A DNA stretch of 64,000 nt from NCBI GenBank assembly GCA_026008535.1, contig BRKX01000006.1, positions 5,726,501-5,790,500 of the forward strand, written 5' to 3'. Position numbers and translations under genes: made by a program. This DNA comes from Perilla frutescens (Eukaryota; Streptophyta; Magnoliopsida; Lamiales; Lamiaceae). The notes beneath the pieces were generated by a model, which saw only the letters and a program-made list of their open reading frames with translations, was not told the DNA's origin and made no database searches. Below, piece after piece: positions 1 through 12,372 of this stretch. How positions within the stretch are numbered: position 1 is the stretch's first letter; every line of letters starts with the position of its first letter.

Positions 1-9
1 AATTAATTG

Positions 10-11
<2 letters not shown>

Positions 12-41
<30 letters not shown>
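12..41. repeat. (AT)n microsatellite
   Basis: About 15 uninterrupted AT dinucleotides sit just before the splice acceptor TGCAG of the first visible polygalacturonase exon, so this is intronic. The short tyrosine/isoleucine-rich open frames running through it are artefacts of the dinucleotide. Confidence 0.95.
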
Positions 42-44
<3 letters not shown>

Positions 45-45
45 G

Positions 46-1057
46 TCGATAGCCCTCCAATGGTGCAGCAACGTGGTGATTCGTGGTCTGACGTCGTTCA
101 ATAGCCAGACGATCCACATTGCCATCAACCATAGCAACAACATCAAGATACAGAATGTGAAGATCACTGCACCGAGTGGTAGCCCCAATACGGACGGCAT
201 TCACATTGAGTCGTCGAGGGGAGTTACCATCACCGGCAGCACCATTAGGACAGGCGACGACTGCATATCCATCGGGCCTGGATCCATGAACTTGTGGATG
301 GAGGGGATTGGATGTGGCCCCGGACATGGAATCAGGTACGTTACTGACATATATGCCCACAGGGACAGGGGCAGAACCAGAAATTCTTCATTACGGAGGC
401 CAAATAGTTCTTCACCAATAACCCTACATACTAATTTCTTTTACCTTTTTCATGGCTCCCCCTAGTTATTAAACCTAACTAGCTATGATGGATTATATTG
501 ATCTCTGACAGCATTGGAAGCCTGGGAAACAGTCTGATTGAAGAGGGCGTGCAGAATGTGACGGTAACAAACTCCGTCTTCACCAAAACGCAGAACGGCG
601 TTAGGGTGAAGTCGTGGGCGAGGCCGGGCGGCAGCTACGCGAGGAATCTTGTGTTCAGGAATCTCATAATGAGAAATGTGGCAAACCCCATCATCATTGA
701 TCAGAAATACTGCCCTAGTAACAGTTGCCCTCATGAGGTGCATTACCTTAATGATTATTTATTTCGAGTAACTTGAAATGAAATTACAATTATACCATTA
801 AATCAATAGCTCGCTCGCCTGGTTTGCAGAGTTCAGGGGTGCGAGTGAGCCAAGTAACGTACAAAAACATAAAAGGAACATGTTCGACGCAGGCAGCCAT
901 GACGTTCCGTTGCAGCTCGAGCAAGCCGTGCTTCGGGATCAAATTGCAAGACATTAAGCTCACATATGTGAATACATTGAAAAGGCCTACTCTTGCTTAC
1001 TGCGAAAATGCAGGGGGCTCAACAACTGGCTCTGTCTTCCCAAGAAGTTGCTGGTAG
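46..1057 (+). CDS. Polygalacturonase (GH28 pectinase), 3' part of gene, three exons
   Basis: Glycoside hydrolase family 28 enzymes hydrolyse alpha-1,4-galacturonan in pectin of the cell wall and are normally secreted. Exons are 46-335, 512-737 and 830-1057; both introns (336-511, 738-829) are GT-AG and restore one frame across the joins (GHGIS-IGSLG, CPHE-SSGVRV). The GH28 signature blocks appear in order: NTDG (in SPNTDGIHI), GDD (in TGDDCISIG), GHG (GPGHGIS), and RVK where the family usually has RIK. The Asp residues of NTDG and GDD and the His of GHG, which form the active site, are present. The frame ends with TAG after a C-terminal SCW. The N-terminal signal peptide and roughly the first third of the protein lie outside the window, upstream of the AT-repeat intron. 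No break is seen in the visible part, so it may be functional. Parallel beta-helix repeats are consistent with a pectin-lyase fold. Confidence 0.9.
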
Positions 1058-1683
1058 CAAATATATAGCAATATATGTTTGAAGTTTGAACAAAACATAA
1101 TTAATGTCATGTTCATGTACATGTACATGTACATATCAAAAACTATGATTACTTCTTCTTCACTTGTTGGAATTGGAATACCACTTTTGCTTATAGCGAT
1201 AGTGGCCACGCATTTATCTCTGCTACACTTTATTTATGGTAATGAAGAATTTTATATATATATTTGCAAATTGGAGCATTCATCAAACAAATACAGAACA
1301 TTGACAAGGACGCCTCGTTAGCTTCCATCACACATTTGATATACAAGTGTAGCAATTACTATTTTAGATTTTCTTTTTAATTAAAAGAAGGTCAAATTCT
1401 TTAAGGCTAAAGGGACAAGACACGAACTTACGTGGAGAACCATGCGTAGAAGGGGATATCTCGAGTTCGAGGCTCAACCATCCCCAACTCAAAAAAATAA
1501 ATAAAAAATAAGGTAGTTATAGATTGATAAATAAATAAAGCATGAGTGGGTTCTCTTCATATTTAAGAATTAACTTTCTAAAAAAGTTAGGATTGATGAG
1601 CGGTGTTTTTGCAAAATTTGAAAATTTTATTTCTTGTTCGAATTTTATAGGAAATGAAGAATGAATTATATTAATGTAAATTT
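1058..1683. other. Intergenic, 3' flank of polygalacturonase
   Basis: AT-rich sequence with no convincing gene. A CATGTA tandem lies near 1111-1134. Around 1400-1510 there is a stretch with a possible RNA polymerase III B-box-like motif (GAGTTCGAGGC, about 1464) followed by an A-rich tail, which could be a decayed tRNA-derived SINE. I see no clear A box, so this is only a suggestion. Confidence 0.5.
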
Positions 1684-2940
1684 GATGGACTCAAAACTAT
1701 GGAATGATAGTAAATCGAATAAGGAGCGCGCACTGCAAGTTGAATCGAGTCAATCGGTCAAGAAACGAGTGAGAACGAAGTAAAATCATGAAAGCTGTTG
1801 GAGACTCACACAAAGCGCGACCTGTAAACACAACCTCCTCGGGATCGTGTTTTCGGCCTTCACCAGGCATGACCCGGAAGCGCGATCTCCTATGGGTCGC
1901 ACCTTAGGGCATTGCAGAGGAAACCCTAAAGCGCGAGCCAAATCCCACGGTGCAGAGCTTTCTAAACCTTGATTTTCTTCATCTGAAACACGACTCTAAA
2001 GCGCGAGGAGGTCGCGCCTCGAACACTAATGTTCCAATTTTTAGTCAATTTTCACCAATTTTTCATTTTCTTTTATTTCTTTTATTCCTAAACTATATAA
2101 ACTTATCTCATTTTGAAATTAGAGCATAGAGTTCCACCCTTAGCCTATTTTAGAATGTTTAGAGAGTAGGAAGAGAGAGAAGAGATGGACTATTAAAAAT
2201 TGGGCAATAGGAGCAAGTTGAAGTAAGATTTGAAGACCAAAATATCCATCTAGGTTCCTTTGTTCTTTAATTTTGTTGAAATTATGTTCATTCTTGTAAT
2301 ATTTTTGATTTTACAATGAGGAGCTAATCCATTGATATTCTTGAGTGTTGGATTTATTTGTTGATTGATGAGAGCTAATTGATAATTAAATGGCATGTTT
2401 ATATATGTTAATTCATAATTCGAGAGATGAGCTTTAACATGGGATTATCACCTAAATCGAGAGATTAAGGGTAATTGTTAAGGCTTAATTAAGATCATTT
2501 GTGCTTTAGGTAAGCGCATTCTAGGAATTAATTAGAGACAATAATCCTAAGGGTGTGCCCTACTTTCTAAATACTTCTAGAGAAGGTTTAGGATGATTTA
2601 GTGATCGCCTTTGTGAGCTTGAATCGTGAGTCAAACACCTTAGATAATCGAATTTTGTACTAAGTAATACAAATAAACCAACCCCTAGAGTATTCCTTCA
2701 TTTGATTGCCTAGCTCGTTAGTTAAAATGTTTGTTTATTTTCTTTGTTCATTTATTTAGTTCTTAATTAAACAAATATCCATTTCATCGTCTAGAAACAT
2801 ATAAGAGCCGATGTCATAGTGCATGCTTATTTAATTCTCTTTTTCCCTATGGATTCAACCTCGTTTCACTATGTGCTACAAATTACTTGTTCACTTGCAA
2901 GTTGATCCGAGTTTTAAATAAAATGTCACTTATTGATATC
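1684..2940 (+). repeat. Ty3/gypsy-type LTR, probably a solo LTR (boundaries approximate)
   Basis: The stretch starts TGATGGACTC, has a GC-richer first half with repeated AAAGCGCGA words, a TATA-box-like CTATATAAAC at 2093-2102, and near its end CCCTATGGATTCAACC (about 2846). That last block resembles the CCCTATGGATACGATACTCG block near the 3' end of the Athila-type LTRs elsewhere in this window. No coding sequence follows, so it is read as a solo LTR. I could not identify a convincing target duplication, so both ends are uncertain. An alternative is the 3' LTR of an element otherwise lost. Confidence 0.55.
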
Positions 2941-3898
2941 TATTTTTACAAACATATTTAAATATTTTTGAGAAAAAAGAATTTATCTGATTTGTGATAT
3001 AGAGTTAATTTGTTAGCCTATACAACTTATATGGACAACCTATGTGGGCACCATCTATGTGGCAGTCATCTCACTAATTTCTATTTTATTTTTTTTTACC
3101 TTTATTTTGGTTAGGCTAGATCTTATAATTATTACTTAGGGTTTATTCCACTCAATCATGATTTATAATTATATTTTAGAATTTAATTTTCATATTTTTA
3201 CTCATTAATTGATTTCCAAGGTTGATTATTTGATAATTATTATATATATGTAGTTTTTAAAATTGAAATTCAATTCATGATAATTATCATCGGTTATGTT
3301 ATAATAATTTTTATCTTTATAATAAAAATTATTAATGAGGTGATTGTCTGTTTTAAGGTGGGTGTAGACTAACATTCATCAAATATATAAATGTGATTGT
3401 GAGTTGGTCTCTAGAATTATGAGGCCCAGAAGATTCAATGCAATGGAATTAACGATGATAGAGCCCATACCAATTAAGAACATGGTTAATAGTGTGCAAT
3501 TTTTATTATCACACACACACACACACTTATAAGTAGAAAATCAACCTTCTGTGTTAGCCCAAAATCAATTGATCTACATTAGAAGATGGAGTGGAATGAT
3601 TTAGATCTTCAAAGTTATAATCATTTATTTACGTTAGGTAAATAATTCCAATTTTACCAATAATAATGAAAACTGAAAATTAAACCAATGATAATACAGA
3701 AGGTCTTTTTCTTTATTGATTCTAGCATAACTACAAGTTAATTTTTCAATTTGAATCTCGATTTGTAGAAGAAAAAAAAGGATTTGGTCTAGCTACTATA
3801 TTACGAAGTACTAGCTTTACTGACTATCTTTACAGTACCAACAAAACAATAAAAATTCATGTATAAAATGAAGAAATTAAATTACATGATCGAGGAGA
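2941..3898. other. Intergenic AT-rich DNA with (CA)n
   Basis: No gene recognised. A (CA)n run lies at 3510-3526. The rest is A/T-rich with short direct words but no terminal repeats that I could pair. Confidence 0.6.
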
Positions 3899-4735
3899 AG
3901 GTATTCCATGCAGCAGCTCCTATTTCAGACAATTTCAGACCGTGCGTGCTCCACGCGCAGCCCACGCACGGCGCGTGGGGCTCACGCGCCCGTCTTCTTC
4001 TTTTTTTTTTTCTGGCCGATTTTTTCTCTTTTTTTTTCCATTTTTCTGGTAGGGTTTTGTACTTTTTTGTCTTTTTTTTTATCAATTTTATTTGTTCCAA
4101 AAAAATATATACCCTAAAAAAAAATTAGTGAACTCTAAAATTAAAATAAATTGATTTAATTTGTTTGAAATGAGTATTAAATAGAATTAATAAATCTTAA
4201 AAAAATACAAAATAAACCCCTAAAAACACCCCCCAAAAAACCCTAAAAAACACAAAATAAACCCATAAAAACACCCCCAAAAAATCCTAAAAAATACAAA
4301 ATAAACCCCTAAAAACACCCCCAAAAAATCCTACAAAACACAAAATAAACTCCTAAAAATACCCACAAAAAAACTCTAAAAAACATAAAATATACCCTAA
4401 AAAAATCCCCTAAAAAAACTAAAAAAACCCTCCCTAAAAAACCATGAACCCTAAAAAATATCCCTAAAAAACATGAACCCTTTAAAAAACCATGAACCCT
4501 AAAAAAACTCTAAACTAATAAGCTCTAAACATTAATTCGAATAGGAAAAATCACAATTTGAACTAAATAAACAAGTATAAAATAACTAGCATACCCCTTA
4601 CTTTTTAATGGTACATATGATACTTTTTGAATTTTTGGTGATACTTTTTTGTGAGACTGTTGATACTAATTTAACTGTTTTTTTCTACTTTTTAGCGGGT
4701 TGACCCGCGTTGACCGGATCAAAGCGCAGATTTAA
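3899..4735. repeat. Low-complexity repeat unit with GC-rich palindromic block
   Basis: Begins near CTATTTCAGAC (about 3918) and ends with the inverse GTCTGAAATAG (about 4745). Inside are a GC-rich block of CACGCGC/GCGCGTG words (3940-3995), a T-rich tract (4003-4085) and a CCCTAAAAA-rich tract. Similar blocks in the same order occur at about 36300-36900, so this is a dispersed repeat. Open frames here are low-complexity artefacts. The 11-base inverted termini could be those of a transposon, but no target duplication is evident. Confidence 0.5.
4199..4383. repeat. Tandem repeat, four units of 44-45 bases
   Basis: ACAAAATAAACYCCTAAAAA-type units recur at 4206, 4251, 4295 and 4339, giving periods of 45, 44 and 44 bases. 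Each unit contains a CCCTAAAAA or TCCTAAAAA word. It then decays into irregular CCCTAAAAAA words to about 4510. The resemblance to plant telomere repeat (CCCTAAA) is loose, with extra adenines and no regular 7-base period. Confidence 0.85.
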
Positions 4736-4740
4736 CTCGA

Positions 4741-5610
4741 CTCGTCTGAAATAGTGTTATTTGCATCCACCGCAGGGAAGTCTTTGCCATGATCGAGACT
4801 CACTTGGTAATAATGATTATATTATGATGATGATGATGGTACCTAGATATATATGTGATTGCAAAAAACGTGATGAGTCATCTTATAAAACTGACTAATT
4901 TTGTGGTGGGATGAATCAATTTAATTTGACCTCATTTCAGTTGAGGGTCAAATATGACCTTCCACTAGTCGCAAGATATTTTGATACTATGTTACATCGT
5001 ACGTGAACTTTCTGCAGAAACCCAATGACCCAATTTTTTTTCTTTTCTAAGGTAGACTGATGAACTTATTCCACTCTCTTTTCAAACTTCTTTGGTTTCC
5101 ACAAATTTTGATATCATCTAATTTAATTTTTAGTCCTTCAATTTATGAAGCATATAATTAATTTGGATACTTTAATGTGCATGAATGTCGATATTTAATT
5201 TTGTATCTTGTTCTTGTCCAGTATTTTAGGAATTTATTCCACTAATTGATTAAGCTACGAGGAGGTCTGTGGTCTATTATTGATTTTTCAAAATAAATTA
5301 GGAGTGATATGAGCTTTTTTTCAAATAAGGCTTCAAGTCAAATCCTAGTATTTTGTGTTTGTCGGTCTCTTTAATTTTCTACAAGCCGACTCTAAAAAAG
5401 AAGAAAAAATAGTTTTCTGCAAGCCAATTTCATTCTTTCATGAAAGATACAGAATTTCGTCTTAGTTTTAATTATATAATATGACGATGTAGATATCTTT
5501 GCTTATATTTTGAATTTTGTCACTATTTCTTGAAAGTATCATATGATCGGTGAATGTTTTTGTAAATACAGGATTTAATTTCTTCAAAAGTTTAGGAAAT
5601 CGTTACTTTT

Positions 5611-5655
<45 letters not shown>

Positions 5656-6450
5656 GGATTAAGGAAGACACTAATTTATCGACAAAACTATGTAAAATGT
5701 TTGATTGCTTAAAGCAATGCAATCTAGAAGCATAAACTTGCCACCATGTTTGACTAGAATTGTTTGACCACATATATATAATGATATATCTCCTATTTAT
5801 TTGCTCACGATTCTACTCTTTAAATCAATCCCTTATCACAATTAGGTATTTGTCAATTTGGGAATATATTTACATCTGACTTTTAAATGACTTAATTTAA
5901 CTCACGTGTGATACATATGTTATGTTTAAAATATAATAATTCTATTTTCTCAATCGAACTTCGCACCTAATTTTTTTAGTTGGTAGTGTATTCCATTGAC
6001 AGTTTACTAACACGTGTCGAGCATATATTAGTGATGTTACTATTCATTATATATTTAGAATAATAATGATCGCGATAATTGTAATGCAAAATGCAGAAGA
6101 TATATTACTTTACTGATTGATTATATCATGTATAGCCACTTCTTATGTAGTCCCCCACTTACAAAAAGAAGAATCACGTAAATTTAAGTATTTATCACTT
6201 GAAAGTCATCTATACATTTTATATTAATCATCTAAATAAACAATGAACAAGTTTACCATGCATGTCCACGCTGTTTTAATTTTTTTTTATGCATCTGAGA
6301 AAATAATTTATTCCGGTGATTGTGCACTACTAATATATGTATATTTTTATATTTTTCTTGAATATCATGCTAATTCGAGAACCCAATCCGGTTAATATAA
6401 TAATATCAATAGTATGTACATATAAATAATTTAACACACGCAAATATGAT
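4741..6450. other. Intergenic AT-rich DNA
   Basis: No gene supported. It contains the (CT)n tract listed separately and scattered short A/T runs. The open frame around the CT tract is driven by the dinucleotide. Confidence 0.6.
5615..5653. repeat. (CT)n microsatellite
   Basis: About 19 uninterrupted CT dinucleotides. Confidence 0.95.
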
Positions 6451-6796
6451 TAAATACGTGAATTTTGACAAAATTTATAATTTAGACACAAATTTTGAAA
6501 TATTACAATTAAAATAAAATTTTGTAATTTTTTGCAGAATAGACACTATTCGTAATAATATATGAAAATTAAACATGATATTTCATAACAATCTTTATTA
6601 TATTATTAAAATTAATTATGATATTTATGCTATACATCTATACAATTTTGCAATATTTCATGTTATATATATGTTTTTTCGTTTGTTGAAAAATTTAGAG
6701 ATGTCTATTTTGTAAAAAATTGTAAGAATGTGTTTTTATTGCAATGTTTCAAAGTGCATATCTAAATTGCAAATTGTGACAAATTATGTATTTTAT
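6451..6796. mobile_element. Hairpin MITE with long inverted arms
   Basis: The left arm (AAATACGTGAATTTTGACAA onward) and the reverse complement of the right arm share blocks AATTT..AATTTAGA, TTTGAAA, TTGCA/TTACAAT and AAAATAGACA in order over roughly 90 bases, so the whole unit can fold into a hairpin. A related single arm lies at about 34556-34690. No coding capacity. Confidence 0.6.
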
Positions 6797-6861
6797 CGTA
6801 ACTACCTCCCCCCTTGTGTATATATATAAGCCTTTACATTAAGAAATTGTATACTTTTACT

Positions 6862-7524
6862 CAGGGCCGGCTAAGTGGGTATGCCAAGTGTGCTATGGCA
6901 CAAGACCCAAAAATTTAGAGGGCCAAAAAAGAAATAATGTATCTTTTTTTAATAAATAAAAATATTAAATATCTCATTTATATCTCTCTCTTCCACGTTA
7001 AGTTGAGTTTGTATTGGCATGTCAACAATATAAATAAAGTAGTTTGAATTTTTTTTTTCTTTTCTGTCAAAAGGGTAAATTGCACTTTAATACCTACATT
7101 TTGTGTTCTTTTCAAAATTAACAAAACAGTATCCACTTTTTTAAACAAAAATACAAATATAATTTCTAATCAATTTTACGACACAAAAATTGTACGTGAT
7201 TTATTGTATTTTAATGTTTTTAATTGAATTTTTTTTACGCAGTTAGGAAAATATAGATGTTAAAATACAATCAATTACATTGGATTTAGGGACCAATAAA
7301 ATGTTAGAGTTGTAAATTTTTTTAAAAGGTCGGTTCTATTTTATTAATTTTGAAAAAGTTGGTTATTTTGAAAAGGTGCCCAAAATATAAGCATCAAAAT
7401 ATAATTGTAATGTGCAAATATTTTGAAATTTATTGCTAAAATTAAAATTAAGTGTTTTTTTTTAATATTATGGGCCCAAATTTTAAAATGAGCACATGGC
7501 CCCTAAATATTTGAGAGGGCTCTG
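6862..7524. mobile_element. Non-autonomous hAT transposon with 8-base target duplication
   Basis: It starts CAGGGCCGGC and ends GAGGGCTCTG, matching the CAGGG...CCCTG-type termini of many hAT elements. It is flanked on both sides by CTTTTACT (6854-6861 and 7525-7532), a perfect 8-base duplication as hAT transposases make. The 663-base interior is AT-rich with no transposase; GGCACAAGACCC (left) and GAGCACATGGCCC (right) are subterminal words resembling a common plant hAT family. Confidence 0.88.
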
Positions 7525-7767
7525 CTTTTACTTAGTCACTTACACTTCCTATATCATTTATAATTAAAAGAGTGAGATGGGAAGCATTTGAATTATTAAT
7601 TTATGATGTAGTCTCTCTCTCTCTCCCTCCCTCCCTCTCTCTGTTTTTGGTGCATCGTTCTTCTTGAATAAAATTACGTATAGAGCAACTCAAGTTAATA
7701 TCCATAAAATAAATCAATAATCTAAATTATGAAGTTATATAAGCGTAAACCATTTAAGAGATATCAC

Positions 7768-8335
7768 TGTTGGATACCAGATCCACTTCCCCCAAGTGTC
7801 TTTCTCATGTATTTACCGGTGATTACAGCAATTGAAGAGTGGAACGTATGGCTCGGGCCCTCCTACTAATTTACTCGGGCCTCCAATCCCAGTGACACAC
7901 TCAAACAGCCTTTCGGATCGAAGATCATAAACCAGAGACCATAGCCCAAACACACAACCACCTCCGACCACAACCGAACCCTAATCTCACACAGAGAAGG
8001 ACATCTTATTCCACACAGAGAGTGGAATATGCTCTAAACTAGAAGAGGAGAAGAAGTAGAAGAAAACGAAGAAAGAAGATCTCACAGATAAGATGCACAA
8101 GAAGACGGAAAACACAAAGTTTACATCTCAAGCTCTCGATCTTTTATCTCTCTAGAACTCTCTGGAAAAACATGTAGTAAGAGTGTGTAGTGTGAGAACA
8201 ATTCCACAGGTGAGATTTAAATAAGTCAACATAGATCTAGGGTTAGGGATACACAATCTGGGCGAAGCTGCTTAAGTGTATTGGGCTGGTCCACTTGGTT
8301 TCTAGGCTTCAAAAATAATGGGCCACTTAACAACA
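7768..8335 (-). repeat. 3' LTR of minus-strand Ty1/copia element
   Basis: Bounded by TGTTG at 7768 and CAACA at 8335, a TG...CA LTR with 5-base inverted ends, 568 bases long. Adjacent at 8336 is AACTCCACCTTGG, the complement of a purine-rich tract (minus-strand AAGGTGGAGTT) that would prime plus-strand synthesis. The copia pol C-terminus ends 278 bases further in, the correct order for a minus-strand element. Confidence 0.85.
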
Positions 8336-8613
8336 AACTCCACCTTGGCCTAGTTGAACTTAACTACAACTGGAGCCAACACTTGTAGGGTTCACATCAT
8401 TGACATATATCCCACCTACAGAGATCACGCAACATAACTATATGTGAGATAGTTCCAAACACAAAGTCTGAATCAGATCACAAAAATCTTAGGGAAAAAA
8501 TCAGGTAATCACCAAGGGACAAATGGATAAGAAATTACCAGGTTACATCATTTGAGAACAAAATCAACAAATAAAATCAATCTCAAAGACTTAAAACAGA
8601 TAACAGTTGAAGC

Positions 8614-10151
8614 TTAACCTGGATCAAAATTCAAAATTTTCATGCAAGAAACATGTTTTTCAAGAGACAAAGATTTTGTACCTATATCAGCTAGGTTAAC
8701 ATCAAAATGAATCTTTTCAAGTAAAACACATTTACTCTTAACAATTTCTCTAACAAAATGGAACCTAACATCTATATGCTTGGTTCTATCATGAAAAATA
8801 GGGTTTTTACACAATTGTATGGCAGACTGACTATCAGAAAACACAACAACATTTTTTTTAGAAAACCAATTTCAGATAAAACACCTTTCAACCACAAGAC
8901 TTCCTTGATAGCTTCAATTATAGCAGCATACTCAGCCTCAGTAGTTGAAAGTGCAACAATATGTTATAGCTTGGATTTCCAGCTTATGTAAGACCCACAC
9001 AAAGTGAAAATATATGAAGTAGTAGACCTTCTATTATCTTTGTCATTAGCATAGTTGGAATCTATATACCCACATAATTGTGCACCCTTCACACACTTAG
9101 AAAAAATTAACCCCACATGTAAAGATGACTTAAGATATCTTAACAACCACTTTAAGGCTTCCCAGTGAGTAACACCAGGATTTGGCATGTATCTGCTCAA
9201 GCAACTCACAGAATAGGCAATATCAGGTCTGGTGCTTACCATAACATACATAACAGAGCTAATAGCATTATAGTAGGGTATTTTTTTCATGTCATTCATC
9301 TCAGAAGCAGTTTTTGGAGACTGTTCTTTGCTCAACACAAAGTGAGCAGCTAAAGGCACATTCACAGCTTTAGCATTTGACATACAGAATTTACTCAAAA
9401 TCTTTTCAACATATGTAGTCTGATTTAATACAAGAGTATTATTCTTTCTGCCTCTAATTATATTCATGCCAAGAATTTTCTTAGCATTACCTAAGTCTTT
9501 TATTTCAAAATTTTCACTTAGACATGTTTGAACATGCTTCAGAGACTTTAGGCATGGGCTAATCAACAACATATCATCTACATAGATTAGAAGGAACATT
9601 GGAATAGTAGAAGTTTCTTTAAAGTACAAACAATGGTCAAATATACTTCTGTTAAACTTCAAAGACCTCATACACTCATCAAATTTTAAGTTCCACTGCT
9701 TGGGAGACTACTTTAAACCATACAAAGATTTTCTGAGCAAACACACAGGATTAGGTTTATCACAGTCAACAAAGCCCTCAGGTTGATGCATGTAGATAGG
9801 AATATCAAGATCACTATGTAAGAAGGCAATAGTCACATCCATTTATTTTAATTCCCAGTTAAATTGAGCAACTAGAGCCAACATAATTCTAACAGTAGTG
9901 AACTTGACCACATGAGCAAAAATTTCAGTATAATTTACCCCTTTCTTTTGAGTAAAACCTTTAACAACTAAGCTAGCTTTAAATCTGATATCATTCAAAT
10001 TTTCAGGCTCACTATTGTGATTATCATTTTCATCGGATTCAATTCCAGTGTCAGATTCATGCTCAATTTCATACTCAAAATTGTAGTTATCATTATCATT
10101 TTTCACAACATCATGCTGAACATTATCAGAAACATTTAAAGGCTCCACCAA
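8614..10151 (-). pseudogene. Copia reverse transcriptase and RNase H, disrupted
   Basis: The RT catalytic block YVDD (in LLIYVDDMLL, about 9565) is intact, preceded by the palm/finger region SLYGLK and followed by the copia segment TRPDIAYSVSCLSRYM. The RNase H end carries SDSQSAIQL, TKHIDVRFHFVRE and DIGTKSL. The RT frame 8964-10151 is continuous except for in-frame stops just after NWELK and SLYGLK, both where glutamine (CAA/CAG) is expected in the family, i.e. C-to-T changes. RNase H (8614-8844) is in another frame, showing at least one indel near 8850-8960. The gene normally copies the element RNA into DNA inside cytoplasmic virus-like particles; here it cannot be translated whole. Confidence 0.88.
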
Positions 10152-11216
10152 AAAAACAAAACAGTGTAGGTAAGATTATTCACAAAAGTAATAGGTTGAG
10201 GTTCAGACAGACAAGGGAAGTTAGTTTCATTAAATATAACATCTCTAATTACAGTAGTTTTAAACCCAGGCACATCTTTAACCCAAAACCTATACCCTTT
10301 TACTCCCTCAGGGTACCCCAAAAAGACACATTTCTTAGATCTTGGTTCAAGCTTATCATTTTTAACATGCGTATAAACTGCACAATCAAATACCCTTAAA
10401 TTAGACATATTAACAGGTTTTCTAGTAAACACATTTTCAGGACACTTACCCTTCAAAGGCACAGAAGGTGACATATTGATCAAATAAGCAGCACTACATA
10501 TTACCTCACCCCAGAATATTTTAGACATACTAGAGATAGCACACATGCTTTTCACCCTATCTAAAATAGTCATATTCATCCTTTTAGCAACCCCATTTTG
10601 TTGGGGGTTATAAGGAATAGTTTTGTGTCTTTTAATTCCAGATTTAACATGTAAATCATCAACTTGAGTATTCCAAAATTCTAAACCATTATTAATTCTT
10701 TATTTTCTTACCAGTTTGGTTTTCAATCTGTAATTTCCAAGCATTGAACTTATCAAACACTTCAAATTTATTCTTCATTAAGATTGCCCAAACTTTCCTA
10801 GAATAATCATCAATTATAGACAAAAAAATCTATTTCCACTATATGTGGGAACAGTAGCAAGACCCCAAACATCAACATGCAAATACTCAAGAATTTCAGT
10901 GCATTTGGGAGAGTTAGGAGATGCAGAAATAAGGAATTGAACTTTATGCTATTTACCTGAAATGCAAGCATCACATAAGGGCATGCTAGTAATCACATCA
11001 AATTCAAACACACCATCTTTTTTCAAGATTTCCAGACCTCTGTTACTCATATAACCAAGCATATTATGCCATAACACAGTTTTGTCATTTTACAGAGCAT
11101 TTTGACAGAGCATGCAACAGGCATGGGGGAAAATGTTTTGCAAATATACATATTATTTTTCTTTTCAGCTTTAAAAATAATCAAGAAACCTTTCAAAATT
11201 TTCATTTAACCATTTC
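10136..11216 (-). pseudogene. Copia integrase, disrupted
   Basis: The C-terminal part (10136-10579) is open and shows the copia-specific segment RVFDCAVYTHV...KLEPRSKKCVFLGYPEG. Upstream, 10580-11216 still codes integrase-like fragments in several frames but is broken by stops and small indels. It is in a different frame from the RT, so the polyprotein is frameshifted between them. Confidence 0.8.
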
Positions 11217-12372
11217 CTACCTCCCCTCTAGCCCATTCTCTTCTAGGGTAGCACATGACAACAACTTATTACATAATTCAGGCACATATCTGATATTTCT
11301 TGGAGTAATAGCAAAATCATTTTCAAATTTCAGGCATAGATCTCCAATTCTAACAACTTTGTATTTCTTTTCATTAGCCATAGACACAAAACCATTTTCA
11401 ACTTGTTTAAAAGAAGAAAATAGATTATTAAATGGGGTAATATGGTAAGCGCAGTCAGAATCTAAAAGCCATTCAGATTCATTCATAGAATTAGATACAA
11501 AGTTTGTAGAGTTAATAGACAGAGAATGAGAATCAGTAACCATGTAACAATCACCCAGTTTGTCACTAGTGGCTACATTAGCTATTCAGATTCATTACTA
11601 TTCTTATTCTTGTTATGTCTCTTTGGCTTAGGACATTCTTTTGTATAGTGACCAAGCTCATGACAGTTATAACATTTTCTAGAGCTTTTATTTCTAGATT
11701 TTGACCTGCTTTTACATTTCTTTTTCTTACCACTATTATCAGAATTATTAGAGGACCTAATCTTAGTCCTACCGCTCATATTCATTGCCTTTTCTTGAGA
11801 ATTACTGCCCCATTTTCAAGTAAATCTAACTCTTTAGATTTTAAAGCACTGACTATCACATCCATAGAGGCACTGTCTCTACCATACTTAATGGCAGATT
11901 TCACATCAGAGTAATAATCAGGGATAACATTCATCAAGGAAATACTAGTATAGTTATTAATAGTAGTATCACCAGCCCTTTTAATATCTTGGAAAAGCTT
12001 AGTAAAACCGTCAATATTTTCATCAATGTCTTTAGACAGATCAAGTTTATACTTAAAAAGCTTTTCCAACAAATACATACGGCTAGTGAAAGAAGCTTCA
12101 GTGTATTACTCTTCAAGTTTATCCCAGAGGGCTTTAACATGCTCAATAGTGCCAACTTTTCTAATCACAAAGTCAGATAAGCTCAAAATAATGCTAAAAC
12201 ATGCTATTTCATCCATTTCAGCCCGTTTTTCAGTAGTTTCAGTAGTAGTATAAGATTGATCAATAGCTTTAGCAACATGTTGGTGAACTAACACACATTT
12301 TATCTTTTTCTTCCAGATGGTAGAATCATTCTTACCTTTAAAAGGAATAACACCAAACAAATTGTTAGCCAT
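11217..12372 (-). pseudogene. Copia gag with zinc knuckle and start of protease, disrupted
   Basis: The start MANNLFGVIPFKG at 12372 begins a copia gag (UBN2-type) with one in-frame stop after LWDKLEE, again a likely Gln-to-TAA change since the frame continues to 11782. The frame then shifts into 11582-11785, which carries the CCHC zinc knuckle CYNCHELGHYTKEC. 11217-11543 carries the protease region EWLLDSDCAYHIT, where family members usually read DSG/DSA at the catalytic Asp. Confidence 0.85.

Noticed and set aside
3859..4128. Open frames rich in Phe or Lys
   Set aside because: Produced by poly-T/poly-A tracts; no domain, no neighbouring coding signal.
4199..4510. True telomere or interstitial telomeric repeat
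   Set aside because: The period is 44-45 bases, not 7, and words are CCCTAAAAA rather than CCCTAAA.
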